This document shows, one piece after another, positions 48,056 to 58,197 of a stretch of DNA of 64,000 bases (within the stretch, counting starts at the first letter, position 1; each line of letters opens with the position of its first letter). The notes under the pieces are model-generated. The model did no database searches. It was not told the DNA's origin and saw only the letters and a program-made list of their open reading frames with translations. Made by a program: the position numbers and the translations under genes. Origin of the DNA: Sipunculus nudus (Eukaryota; Annelida; Sipuncula; Golfingiida; Sipunculidae); contig CM049306.1 of assembly GCA_026874595.1 (NCBI GenBank), forward strand, positions 21,073,019 through 21,137,018, read 5' to 3'.

Positions 48056-50340
48056 CATACATACTGTTCTGTCCCTTACTATGTTTTCATGCCTTTTCGC
48101 CGGGCACCAGTCTCCCAAATGAGCGGTTTCCATGGAAACCTTGTTTTCACATTAATATATGCATTATTTGGTTGATTGTCTCCAAGATGGCAGCTCGCGG
48201 CATCATCCAGTGTTCACTGTGTATGCATATCTAAGTTTTTTTCTCTATTCTCTGCATGGCTTCCTATACCCATTGAGACGATGAGAAGATTTGATGAAGT
48301 GACCTTGTCTAAAACAGTATCAGCATATTGAGAGACAGTGCAATGGATAACAGCACCATGACATCGTTTATTAACCAAAATCCCCATCGTCTTGCCAATT
48401 CTCTCGATTTATGCTGCACGTACTATCTATATCCATTATCAATATTCATTATCCATTAGAAAGCAAACCAAGTTATGTAATGCAATTTTATCGACTTTCC
48501 AATATAGGTTTGCTGTATTGTAAATTTTAGTTTGTAAATTAGAGTAATTACAGATAGATAATCGCACAATATTCAGGTGAGTAACTGTGAAGAGAAAATA
48601 TTGAAGTAATCACAAATAGACTTTTTTCATCACATTAGCGACATATTTTGGCGTCAACGGGCACTTAATGTTCGGGTTCATGATATCGGCAAAGACAGAT
48701 CATATTTGTTTAATCCAAAATTAGGAAAACATTAGGAAAGTCTATCTTTAAGGGCGATGTACCTGTATTTGAGTTTCTGTCATGTATCTTGTTTCAAAAC
48801 TCCGAATGTTGGCTCGCTGGATCTGAGCGTAATGCGTGGAAAAAGTCTTTAAAATTGATTTAATGTTTTATCGAAAATCCTGGATGATGAACAACCTTTA
48901 ATTAGCCAATTTTTTTCATTGTCTGGAACATATTAATTATTCTTAACCCTTCGAGTAAGCAATTCGGTTTGGTCGGATTTTGAACGACAAAACAACTACA
49001 CATACACATGGGCACACACGAGCACGTCTGTCTTGATGTGGCCTATTCCTGTCATTGACTACCACTAGTTCCTTGTGTTAAGTTCCGTTTAATCATTTCT
49101 AAATTAAACCAATGACTGTATACGGAATGCTGTGTGAATTTAAACACATGTTCTTTTATAATATGAATCGATTTGTTCTCAGAGGGCAAACATCCAGATA
49201 TGCCACATCAATAAGAAATTATTTCTTGTCATAGTACCCCATTTCACAAGCGACATAAGCACCTTTTAGTAGGCCGAATGAGGACTTAAAAACACGCTCA
49301 TACACGCACGTGCACACACCAACAAACACACAATCGTAGTTATACACAAGCTAAAAGCAATGATTCATCTCTTCGTAATATTGTTCAATACGCACTCCTC
49401 CACAACAACCACCTTCGTACGACTGTCGGGTGACTTTTAGCTAATTGTCTTTTGTCTGTGCAAGGTTTCATGCAACTCAACCCCTAAACTCATCTTAACT
49501 AACTCAATGAATCCCTATAAATCCAGGATAAAGTTGTTGCATAAGACGCTTTTGGGAGGGGATTTATTAATACTTTGGAAAAGGACAATGGTAATTGTAA
49601 AACTGATTATATAGGTAATTATGAAACTGGGACTTGTATAACCAACAAACACGTCAACGGACGAGTGGTTAGTTAATTAAGGGGCGTAAGGGTGGTGGTG
49701 GTGAGTGGGGCGTCAATAACATCAGAATAAAAATAAGAATGTAAAAAGTAACATTTTGATTCTAGATTTTGTGATCGTATGACTAGCAGGGTATGGGAAC
49801 ATATTTAGGTCATAAGAGAGATATTTTAACATGATTTAGTTGTGGAGCCAGGACTCCGTGCCATATCCACTCCCCAGGATCCGCCCCTCCTCCAAACAAA
49901 AGTAAGGGGCAAGTGGGTACACGTTAGTCAGAAAACAAACAAGGCTTGGTACTTTTCAAAACAGGAAACGGGTACTTGGGCCAGGTAAAATTCCCCAACA
50001 GTTCGGCGTCATGGTGTCATGATCATAATCGCCCGAGGCCTACACATTATCAAAGGATTACGCCCGAGCCGTAATGAATGTATACCTGCGCAGGTGTTCT
50101 GGTCATGCCGTCGTATAATGAACTCAGTTCAGGTCAGGTGTTTGTGTATTAACAGTTCACATGGACTGCGTGTCCACAGCACATACTGTGAGGCGGCCAG
50201 TTGACAGCAGAATATTGACTCAGTTCTACTTTTTGCTGGCTCTTCCTAACAGTTTCTCAGGTTGAGAACGGAATTTCGGGTTTTACCACAACTGTACACT
50301 GGTAGTGCGTTTGGCCCGCCAACACTGCTATCAGATAAAT
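48056..50340. other. Spacer, no gene recognised
   Basis: No open frame with splice or promoter context. The 50019-50204 frame carries several cysteines (CIPAQVFWSC, VRCLC) but has no clear exon boundaries. Confidence 0.45.
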
Positions 50341-50350
50341 CGTTGTGGCT

Positions 50351-50372
50351 GTATACTTATATTATACCAGGA
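50351..50372 (+). promoter_or_regulatory. TATA-like element upstream of membrane-protein copy C
   Basis: GTATACTTATATTATACCAG, sharing ATATT(T)ATACCAG with the element before copy A. It lies about 185 bases before the ATG. Confidence 0.3.
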
Positions 50373-50552
50373 GGTCTTACTCCGAAATATGACGAACCTT
50401 AAATTGAACATTCGCATACGTGTTTAAAGTATTTGATGTTGGAGGAATATTACACCGCAGTTCCCAGTACCTCAGTGATGCTGAACGTATTGGAGGGTAT
50501 CTAGCAGAAAGAACTTACAGACCGGCTGATCCCCGTTCAGGTTACACACACA

Positions 50553-51083
50553 ATGACAGAGCATTACAGCAAAGTGGTAAGCGTTTGCTATGTATTGATT
50601 TGGGTGTTTTCGGGAGTATACAGCAGCCCAACAAGCCACAGGGCTTCAAACGTCAACGGAAACCCACATGGTGCACACAGACAAACTAAAGAAAGCCTGC
50701 ATCACGTGAAACAGTACAAAATGGCAAACTGGTCTAATAAACGTTTCGGGACAGGTATGCATAATACTGGATTATTATATAATTATGACTTTGACCAGGT
50801 CAAATCTCGCACAAAACGTGAAGTAGTATTGGACGGCCCTACGCCTGTTTGGATCGCCCTGGGCGGGCTGGGTGGTTTACTATTGCTGGGAGGTATCGCT
50901 CTTGTTTGCTGGTACAGCCGAACGTGCTGTGTGGAGAGACGCCCGGATGGGACACTCCCGCCGCCGTCCGTTACCGGTGCAGGAATGTTCCGGGTCACGC
51001 CAGGATATGAAAACTTGGGTTTTGCCATGAAAGATGAACTCAAGTCACACGAGGTCACGCATGGAAATACACACACAAGGTAG
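50553..51083 (+). CDS. Type I single-pass membrane protein with furin-type site, 176 aa (family copy C)
   Basis: Uninterrupted frame from ATG at 50553. Residues 1-25 form a good signal peptide (hydrophobic VVSVCYVLIWVFSGVYS, small residues before P26). Residues 26-95 are a polar, His/Asn/Ser/Lys-rich ectodomain without cysteine, with one sequon N59-W-S. RTKR at 86-89 is an R-x-K-R proprotein-convertase site just outside the membrane; cleavage would release a peptide of roughly 64 residues. VWIALGGLGGLLLLGGIALV starts the helix at residue 99 and CWY ends it at 121. The tail has a CC pair (125-126), a proline run, GAGMFRVT (142-149) and GYENL (151-155). YENL fits both a YxxPhi sorting signal and, if phosphorylated, a Grb2-type pYxN site. 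VWI, CC and G-x-G-x-F-x-V-[ST] relate it to copy A. It may be a receptor, a peptide precursor or a membrane ligand; function unknown. Confidence 0.6.
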   Translation: MTEHYSKVVSVCYVLIWVFSGVYSSPTSHRASNVNGNPHGAHRQTKESLHHVKQYKMANWSNKRFGTGMHNTGLLYNYDFDQVKSRTKREVVLDGPTPVWIALGGLGGLLLLGGIALVCWYSRTCCVERRPDGTLPPPSVTGAGMFRVTPGYENLGFAMKDELKSHEVTHGNTHTR

Positions 51084-51547
51084 TATTAAATCATGCGTCA
51101 TTGCCCCGGGTCAGGATTTATGTATGCTCATCATGGAGTTGAACTTGTACAAATGTATTCTGTCATGAGGGCCTGCATAATGATCCGCGTAATGAAGCGT
51201 TTTCTAAATTGGGAGGTCAATCAGTTCATATTTTATCCATTTTCATTGTGAATCAGGCTTTCCATCGTCAACGACGCTATGACCAGGTTATGGGCGTCTT
51301 GTATACATAAAGATCTCACAAAACTTGTATTATTTCATCCATTCCACGGGAAAACAAAGTGCATGATGACACAGCCATTAAATGGCGAAAGTTACTATCT
51401 TTGAAATGGTGAAATGGATCCGTGTCTTCCGTATGAAGATTCTTAGAGCCGGTGAAAGGACTAACGAGAGGCTCAAGACATAAAACATCCTGATCGACCG
51501 AAAAAAAATAGAGATAGTCTGGATAAAAAGTATACGAGGGCATCCAC
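51084..51547. other. Spacer between copy C and the next candidate exon
   Basis: No gene seen. No canonical AATAAA occurs close behind the stop codon. Confidence 0.4.
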
Positions 51548-51732
51548 ATGAATCACGTGATACGAATACATAAAAGAGGCAAAACAGTTTTAATCATTTG
51601 CCAAACATCTCGACTGCTGAATCCGTATGTAATAGTGTTCCTGGTCGCCGAACTGTCCTTTTGTGATGGAAGTTACTGTAGCGAAGAACATTGTCCAATT
51701 TCGTGTGATTCTATTATCAATGGCGTTATTGG
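51548..51732 (+). CDS. Candidate first exon: signal-like segment plus cysteine module
   Basis: ATG at 51548, open to ATT G|GTAATT at 51732 (phase-1 donor, moderate strength). Residues 1-37 end in a hydrophobic stretch, PYVIVFLVAELS, that could be a signal peptide or anchor. They are followed by FCDGSYCSEEHCPISCDSII, with cysteines spaced C-x4-C-x4-C-x3-C. Compared with the exon at 1-99, it shares C-D-x3-C-x3-H-C-P-x(0,1)-S-C and the same donor phase. This suggests two related receptor-type genes at the two ends of the window. The membrane exon was not found downstream; the partner exon may lie beyond the window or the frame may be a chance one. Confidence 0.4.
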
Positions 51733-52790
51733 TAATTCCGTTTTAAGCACCTAGTATATTAATATTTAGCAATCAGAGGAACGTGACCTAGTCGGAAGGG
51801 CAAGTGATACATTAGGATGGTATTTACATCGTGGACGCACCTTGATCGTTCAGGTCAGATTCCGTAATTTTAAAAAAAATGTCAAGTTTAAAAAGTACAA
51901 GGTTCTGTGTATATATAAGGCCAAAAAAATAAATGTATGGTTCTCAGGCACCGCCCGCGTCAATTTAAACCCCCCCCCTCCCCGCATCATAATGTTTTTT
52001 TCATCTTTCAAGAAAATATAATAATACAATTTTGACAAGATTTCCTTTGCTGTGCAGTACTTTTGCCTGTTCAGCAAAACAATTCTGTTATTTTCATGCT
52101 TTCCCCTGGTCATATGACAATTTTATCAAAACATACAAAAAAAAGGTAAAATAAAATATCGTCCGCCCGCACGGGTTTCTGAAAAAAAGTGCCTGAGAAC
52201 CATACCTTTTTTTATTTTGGCCTAACGCCTTTTGTTTCAAATAGGAGACTTATAAGCCAGCATATAAAGCTGATATAAAATCAGAGAGAGTGTGAGGTTT
52301 GTCTGAGTCTATTGTGCTCTGGCGATCTAAATCCCCTTCAAACAATAGTTTTCCAACCGGGAAAGATTTTATCACTCCAGTCAGACATTTGATTGTCGCA
52401 TATAAATATTTGTTATGTGCTAAATGTAGACCTGTAGCTGGGTTTGTATAACTGGAGTAACTTAGAAGGTTGACATTAAACCACTGTATTTCCCTCCAAA
52501 ACAGACCCGGAAACAAGATTTCTTTTCATTCGCAGATTCCAATCATTAAATAAAATTAGCACTCTACATTCTTAGACCAGATTAAACGTTTGTTCAATGC
52601 TTAAGGTGCCCATTCACCCACCTTTTGAAAAAGAATTTATGTGATTTCTGGCTTCCTCTATGTATATATTAATGATCTAAGAGTAATTCTGGTGAAATAT
52701 AAAGCTTCTTTGAAGGATGTATGGACTTGGTTAAGCAACAACGTGTTTGTAAACACAGCTTTGTTGACAAACGAGAAAACATGTAATCTA
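51733..52790. other. Spacer, no gene recognised
   Basis: AT-rich with a C-rich run at 51970-51985. Open frames on the minus strand show no splice context. Confidence 0.4.
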
Positions 52791-54070
52791 AGGTGGTAGG
52801 TTGCACATATGAGTTTATGCGATGGTGCGTCGTCCGTCCGCCGTCAACCTTCGGCCGTACGTTTACCCCATGCTATCTCAAAAACCGTTGGAGCTAGCAG
52901 CACCAAAGTTTATTGTTCGATGATTTATCGGATTGAGGGATGATTCCAGGAACAATCTCTCTTAAGTTTGTTCGAATGGTTCCAGTTTGGTGATTTTTGG
53001 GCGAGTTACAGGAAGCTGAACTTAGTCATTTGTCCAAAAAAGTATACTAAAATTACAATCTCAGAAACGGCTGGAGCTATCATCACCACATTTTAGGCAA
53101 ATCTTGGTCACATGAGTCATATTTAAAATTGAGTAATTGGTGGGGCCACCTGCATCGTCCTTTTTTGTACGGGGTCATCGATCATCATTACATTAAACCA
53201 TAATTTCTCAGGAACAGCAGGAGCTAGCATCCAAACATTTTTGACAAAAATCAGTTACATGTCAAATGTTGTGGGATTGAGCTTTACGTTTGGCCACCTG
53301 CATCGAATTTCATCTTTCTAAGAAAAAGCTTGAAAACTTTTGAAAAACTTCGTCACCAATATCGTTCAGCCAAATTGTTCAATATTTCATAGAAATGATC
53401 CCAGAGATGAGCTCTCTCAGGTTTGTTCAAATGGTTTAGGTTCGATGATTTATCGGATTGAGCTTATTATTTTTCTCCATTGACTTAAATTTTACAGTGG
53501 AAAAGCTTAAGAAAACCTTTAAATATCTTCTTCTCCTTAACTGTCATCGAATTTCATCTTTCTAGGAAAAAGCTTGAAAACCTTTGAAAAACTTCGTCAT
53601 CAATATCGTTCAGCCAAATTGTTTAATATATCCTTGAGATGATCCCAGAGATGAGCTCTCTTAGGTTTGTTCAAATGGTTTGGGTTCGATCAATTTGAGC
53701 AGAGTTACAGGTATAAAATTGGTCATTTGGCCAAGTAAGCACACTTAACATAACAATTTCAGAAATGACAGGAACAAGCGTCACTAAGCTTTGTGCAAAT
53801 GTTGATCACATAACTCATATTTGAAATTAACATTTTTGTGGCGCCACCTACATCAACATTTTTTACGGGCAAAAACTTTGTAACTTTTAGCCTCTCTCAG
53901 CTTAAAAATGTTTAATGATGAAACTTTTCAGCTGATTTTTTTAAATTTTTCACAAGAATTATCCTAGGGAAGGGATCTCTCAATTGAATATCAATAGATT
54001 GGGTTCATTGATTTTTGGTCGAGTCATAGAAAGCTGAAGTTGGTCTTGTAGCCATTGTTAAATCTGTTTC
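52790..54070. repeat. Composite tandem/interspersed repeat
   Basis: Starts CTAAGGTGGTAGGTTGCACA, then a GTCC/CCGT-rich GTGCGTCGTCCGTCCGCCGT. It has repeated blocks: GTTTGTTCRAATGGTT at about 52967, 53420 and 53666; CATCGAATTTCATCTTTCTA at 53301 and 53547; AAAACTTCGTCA at 53344 and 53588. The GGTGGCGCCACC-like core also occurs (e.g. near 53840), as in the intron-3 element, so both belong to related repeat families. Confidence 0.65.
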
Positions 54071-54790
54071 AAACTGAGGGCTGCAATATTCTTTTTCTGC
54101 AAAACTATTGTGTCAGCTTCTGTTACATTGCACAAAAATGATTCATAGATGGCCTTTGTTCAAGTTTACCTGATACTATTTTGGCAGAAATATCGGACCT
54201 TTAACAATGAAAGTACTGCGAGATGTTTGGTGAACAATGCTAGTAAATTTATTGTTTTAACAAAATGTGCTCTAAGGGTATATATGCAGAGCTGTATAGG
54301 CAACATAAAGTGTCCATATTAAGCTTTTCTGTAAGATAATTTCGTTAATAAAATATATATGTATTCTGATTTTGCTTCCCATAGGCATCTGTTATTATTC
54401 TAAACATTTTGATAAAAAAATCGTATGAATATGCAGCTTTAAAAAAAGCACTGTAGCCAGTGTCTTTCAGTATGTTTAAACAGATTTGGCAACATGCCAA
54501 TATTTTGTCTGTGTCTAAAAATAGCTGGACAGACTGGCCAACTGTTTCAGATTTGGCAACAGGCTAAGTTTCAGTCTTTATCTATTTATAGCTTTGGTAG
54601 ACTAATAACTGTATAAGATTTTGGAATAGATCAAGAGTTCACTCAGTGCAGCCAGATACAAGTCAAGAGTTCACTCAATTCAGTAGTAGAAGCTAGCAAT
54701 TAGCTTCGCTTGACTTGGAGTAACTGCCTGCCCCAGCCGAGCTTGGTCAGCCCAGTTCAACTGCCACAGTGGAGAAGTTTAATGTAGATG
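54071..54790. repeat. Low-copy local repeats
   Basis: Short duplicated phrases: CAGATTTGGCAACA at about 54481 and 54548, and CAAGAGTTCACTCA at about 54632 and 54663. No coding sequence seen. Confidence 0.45.
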
Positions 54791-54819
54791 TTTAATGGAA
54801 TTTAGCCTGTCCGTGCATC

Positions 54820-55110
54820 TTTGATGGCTTTTTCGTACACAAGACTGGTGTCGCCACCTGAATTAATTCTGCACAGTATATATCCCTGCTTATTTCTCAG
54901 GGGTGGCTTTTACACAGCAGCCTGAAACTATGCATGTGTATACATCTCGGATATTATTTTTGTATACAAGACTTGTAGCGCCACCTTTAATTGTTTTGGG
55001 TTTCATGCGTCTGTGCACATAGCTGAGGAGAGGTTTGAAGTGTCTGCCTTCAATTTTGCATGTTCATATATTTTCGATGGCTTTCTCGTATACAAGACTG
55101 GTGGCGCTTT
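54820..55110. repeat. Tandem repeat of a ~130-bp unit
   Basis: GATGGCTTTTTCGTACACAAGACTGGTGTCGCCACCT-type phrase recurs at about 54824, 54953 and 55076, each with CGTA(C/T)ACAAGACT and a GGTGKCGCC-type core. Confidence 0.65.
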
Positions 55111-55679
55111 CTACAATAATTTTGTGTTATGTACATCCATGCCAGTATTTCAGAAGCTATGTTTGTGTAATTGGTGCTTATACTCCGGTTCAAAATGTTT
55201 AGGACTTGCATTGTACACATACATGTCAGACATGTACTTAAAAAGTAATGGTCCAGCATGGAAGCATTATACCTTATGTATATCTCATTGAACAGGTTCG
55301 CATTTGGCTTGAGGACCTTGTTTGTTATTTTTGTGATAAATTTCACAGCTGATCTCGGCAAAAAGTGGTAGGGTTTTGGGGTATAACCGCTAGTTTAGCA
55401 CGAGCAAACATCGCACAAACCCTATCTCCTGGGCTGTCCAGCGATTTTATATTTCTGCTTTCCCTACTTTTTTTCATTTTTCTTTTTAAAAAACCTACTG
55501 TACAATACTTTTTATATATGTTCCCACTTTTTGGATTTGCATTACAACTATGGCGATTTAAAAAGCCGTAAATATTTTAGATTGTTACCATGTGTTATTA
55601 TAAGTAAACCATTATTGGTTATTTGAGTACCATGCATGTGAACTCAAAATGTTAGTGCAAACTCGCTGTAATTTCTTAC

Positions 55680-56015
55680 CAATAGATTATCTCGCCTGAG
55701 TTCGCTTAAAGGCAAAATCCACGCATATTAAATAAGGTCAGAGTTACTAGGCTATTTTGTGGTGTTCCTAACGAGCAATATGATGGATTCTGGAAAATAT
55801 CAGCAGTAATATTAATCAAGAAAACATCTCGCCCAAGTTCTATTTCCAGCAAAATCCATGCATATTTAATGAGGTCAGAGGTGAGTGACCACACTTTGGT
55901 GGCACGACCCTGATTTACCAAAAATCTGATGGATTTTTATGTAATTCATGATGAGTACAGTTTCTCACCTGATTTACATTCTCAGCAAATTCACGCATAT
56001 TTAATGAGGTCAGAG
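55680..56015. repeat. Tandem repeat of a ~145-bp unit
   Basis: CACGCATATTTAATGAGGTC-like phrase recurs at about 55720, 55857 and 55993, each preceded by AGCAAAATCCA/AGCAAATTCA. Confidence 0.7.
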
Positions 56016-56185
56016 GTCACAAAATATGGAACGTGCGTATTATGCACCATTTGCTCTTGTTACATTATATAAGCATTTTCGGGATATACTTCTGTTTTCC
56101 ATGAGGCTGTGAAGTCGCGTTACGAGAGGGAACACCGGCAGATATATACTTTACACCGCATGCATTAAACGTTATCTTCATCACA

Positions 56186-56224
56186 AGGAGAGTTTATCAC
56201 AAGGAGAGTCATCACAAGGAGAGT
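56186..56224. repeat. Short tandem repeat, 3 units
   Basis: ATCACAAGGAGAGT occurs three times with 0-3 extra bases between units. Confidence 0.85.
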
Positions 56225-56794
56225 TGTTTATATATGTACATAATGAAAATAACCTGGTATTTCTGTGGGGTTATACATCAAACACTTTATATTTGATGTA
56301 TTTATGTACTATAATATTGAATATATTACTACCCATTTCGATATTCTAAATTGTGTCTTTAATAAATTGAACTATGCACCATAAAATACATAAAATGCAT
56401 TATCAATTTTTCTTGTTGTGTCACAAACAGTTGAAATGTAGTTTTTATCTTAGTAGGCTCTTCCTTTTTGGAAATATAAAAAAACGAACCCGTGGTTTTG
56501 CAGCCAATGGTATTATTAGGGGTCCTATTCGTTTTACAATGAGCACGGGCGGAATTTCATGGTGTTCGGGTGGGGATTTGGAGCTGATCCATCATTCAAA
56601 AGTGGATTAAATTTATATTTAAGTAAAGTCAGTGTTTATACTTCCACTTTCAAATTGCAAAAATAATCGACAACCACGACAGTTTTTTTCCCGTTGATGT
56701 TACTACGTGTGTGTTATTATGTATATATACATGATGTTTGTATGTATAGATCATTTTTCTAGTGCGATTTACCCATTTCATTCAATTCGCTTCA

Positions 56795-57000
56795 CTACAG
56801 TCTTTTAGAAGAGCAAAAAGAGCCTGTTGTCCTGAGTTCATGCGGGAGGGCATTCCATGCAGCAGGTGCCAACCTGAAGAATGCCCTGTTACCGTACACA
56901 TTGTAAAATCTAGAAGTGCATAGAGGCTGTTGGTCTGATAAGCGTACATATATACTTGGTTTATTTATTTTAACCATTTCCTGCATGTTATCTCAATGGA
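56795..57000 (-). mobile_element. Remnant of a non-LTR retrotransposon (reverse-transcriptase C-terminal region)
   Basis: Minus-strand translation includes YGNRAFFRLAPAAWNALPHE followed by LRTTGSF, the familiar motif (R-x-F-x-x-x-A-P-x-x-W-N-x-L-P-x-E-L-R) that follows the RT domain of many LINEs. A stop interrupts the frame soon after, and the upstream RT domain is missing. Confidence 0.6.
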
Positions 57001-57420
57001 AAGATATTATCATAAAGTGACCAGTAAAAGGTCATCAAAATATTACGTTTTCCTAAGAAACTTCTTCTTTCACTTCTTAAAAACCCAAAGCTATTGTAAG
57101 CTATCTTTGAGACTCATTCTTTGAGCTGTAACGTAGGTGTAACGGTCAATAATCATGATTTTTATTAATTCAAACCAGGGATTAGATTTTGTTGCGGAAA
57201 AACTGTTTATTCGATACAGGCTATTGGACATGTTTTAACAGATTGGTTTTAAGGCAAATTATATGCTAATGATATATGTTAAGTAATAATTAAAATAACA
57301 CTAGGTAAGCATGCACATAGGCAATGTTAGCTGGAGGTTTTTCTTGAATTGTAACAAATTTCCACCTGACAGTTGAGACGAATATAGTCCAATAACCCCT
57401 AACTGAAGGAGGGATGTTAT
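57001..57420. other. Spacer
   Basis: No gene seen on either strand apart from the open frames described in the neighbouring patch. Confidence 0.4.
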
Positions 57421-57706
57421 TGATGGAAACCTTCTCTCGGGCGGGAGGGCGCCATTTTTCGGGTGTTCGCGGTCTTTCACAAGATCCCGGTTGGCCGGCA
57501 CTGTATTCAAGTCTCCTCATGACGGCGTCTCGTTTATGTCCCGTTTCATCCTCCATGTCCTTTGGCCATTCATGCCTGCTTTGTGACAAGGATGAACAGA
57601 AGACGACTTCTCCAGGCTGACGTAAATGACAGGGAGATGCTCGCCTTGTCTGCCGAAATTCGATGAGAATGACATACCACGTGATCGGCGGACCAGAAAA
57701 TGACAT
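57420..57706 (-). other. CpG-rich patch with a reverse-strand open frame
   Basis: GC and CpG rise sharply here. A minus-strand frame from 57706 encodes a polar, Arg/Glu/Pro-rich stretch (e.g. MEDETGHKRDAVMRRLEY, then RPRTPEKWRPPARE) and continues as AT-rich sequence to 57290. It might be a first exon with promoter, or part of a mobile element. No donor of good quality was identified. Confidence 0.25.
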
Positions 57707-57955
57707 GACTAGGGGCAGGATCAGAGGCTATTAGTAGTTGAGAGAGTTTTGTTGATAAGTTGCAAAATAATCTCTGTCACAGCTATAATGCACGAGCATG
57801 CAAGCACCGTACAAGTGATCAGAAGGATCAAGGTTGAGTGAACGAGTGCTACATTTAACTCCCTTGCCTGATGTAATAGAATTTATATCCCCCCGTTTTC
57901 TACACTGATGTTGTATCATTGGCGTGGAGTAAAAGAAAACTACTCTGACAGAGAA

Positions 57956-57974
57956 CTTAATATAATATATATAT

Positions 57975-58005
<31 letters not shown>

Positions 58006-58197
58006 CACACATACACACACAAATATTGATATACAGACATGCTTACATTGTCATAAATACATACGCGGGCGGTGACAGACACCACTTAATATAATATATA
58101 TACATATATATATACATATATATACACACACAAATATTGATATACAGATATGCACACATTGACATAAATACATACGCGGGTGGTGACAGACACCATT
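57956..58197. repeat. Tandem duplication with internal TA/CA microsatellite
   Basis: Two units (57956-58084 and 58085-58197) share CTTAATATAATATATATA at the start and CATACGCGGGYGGTGACAGA at the end, differing mainly in microsatellite length. Confidence 0.85.
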
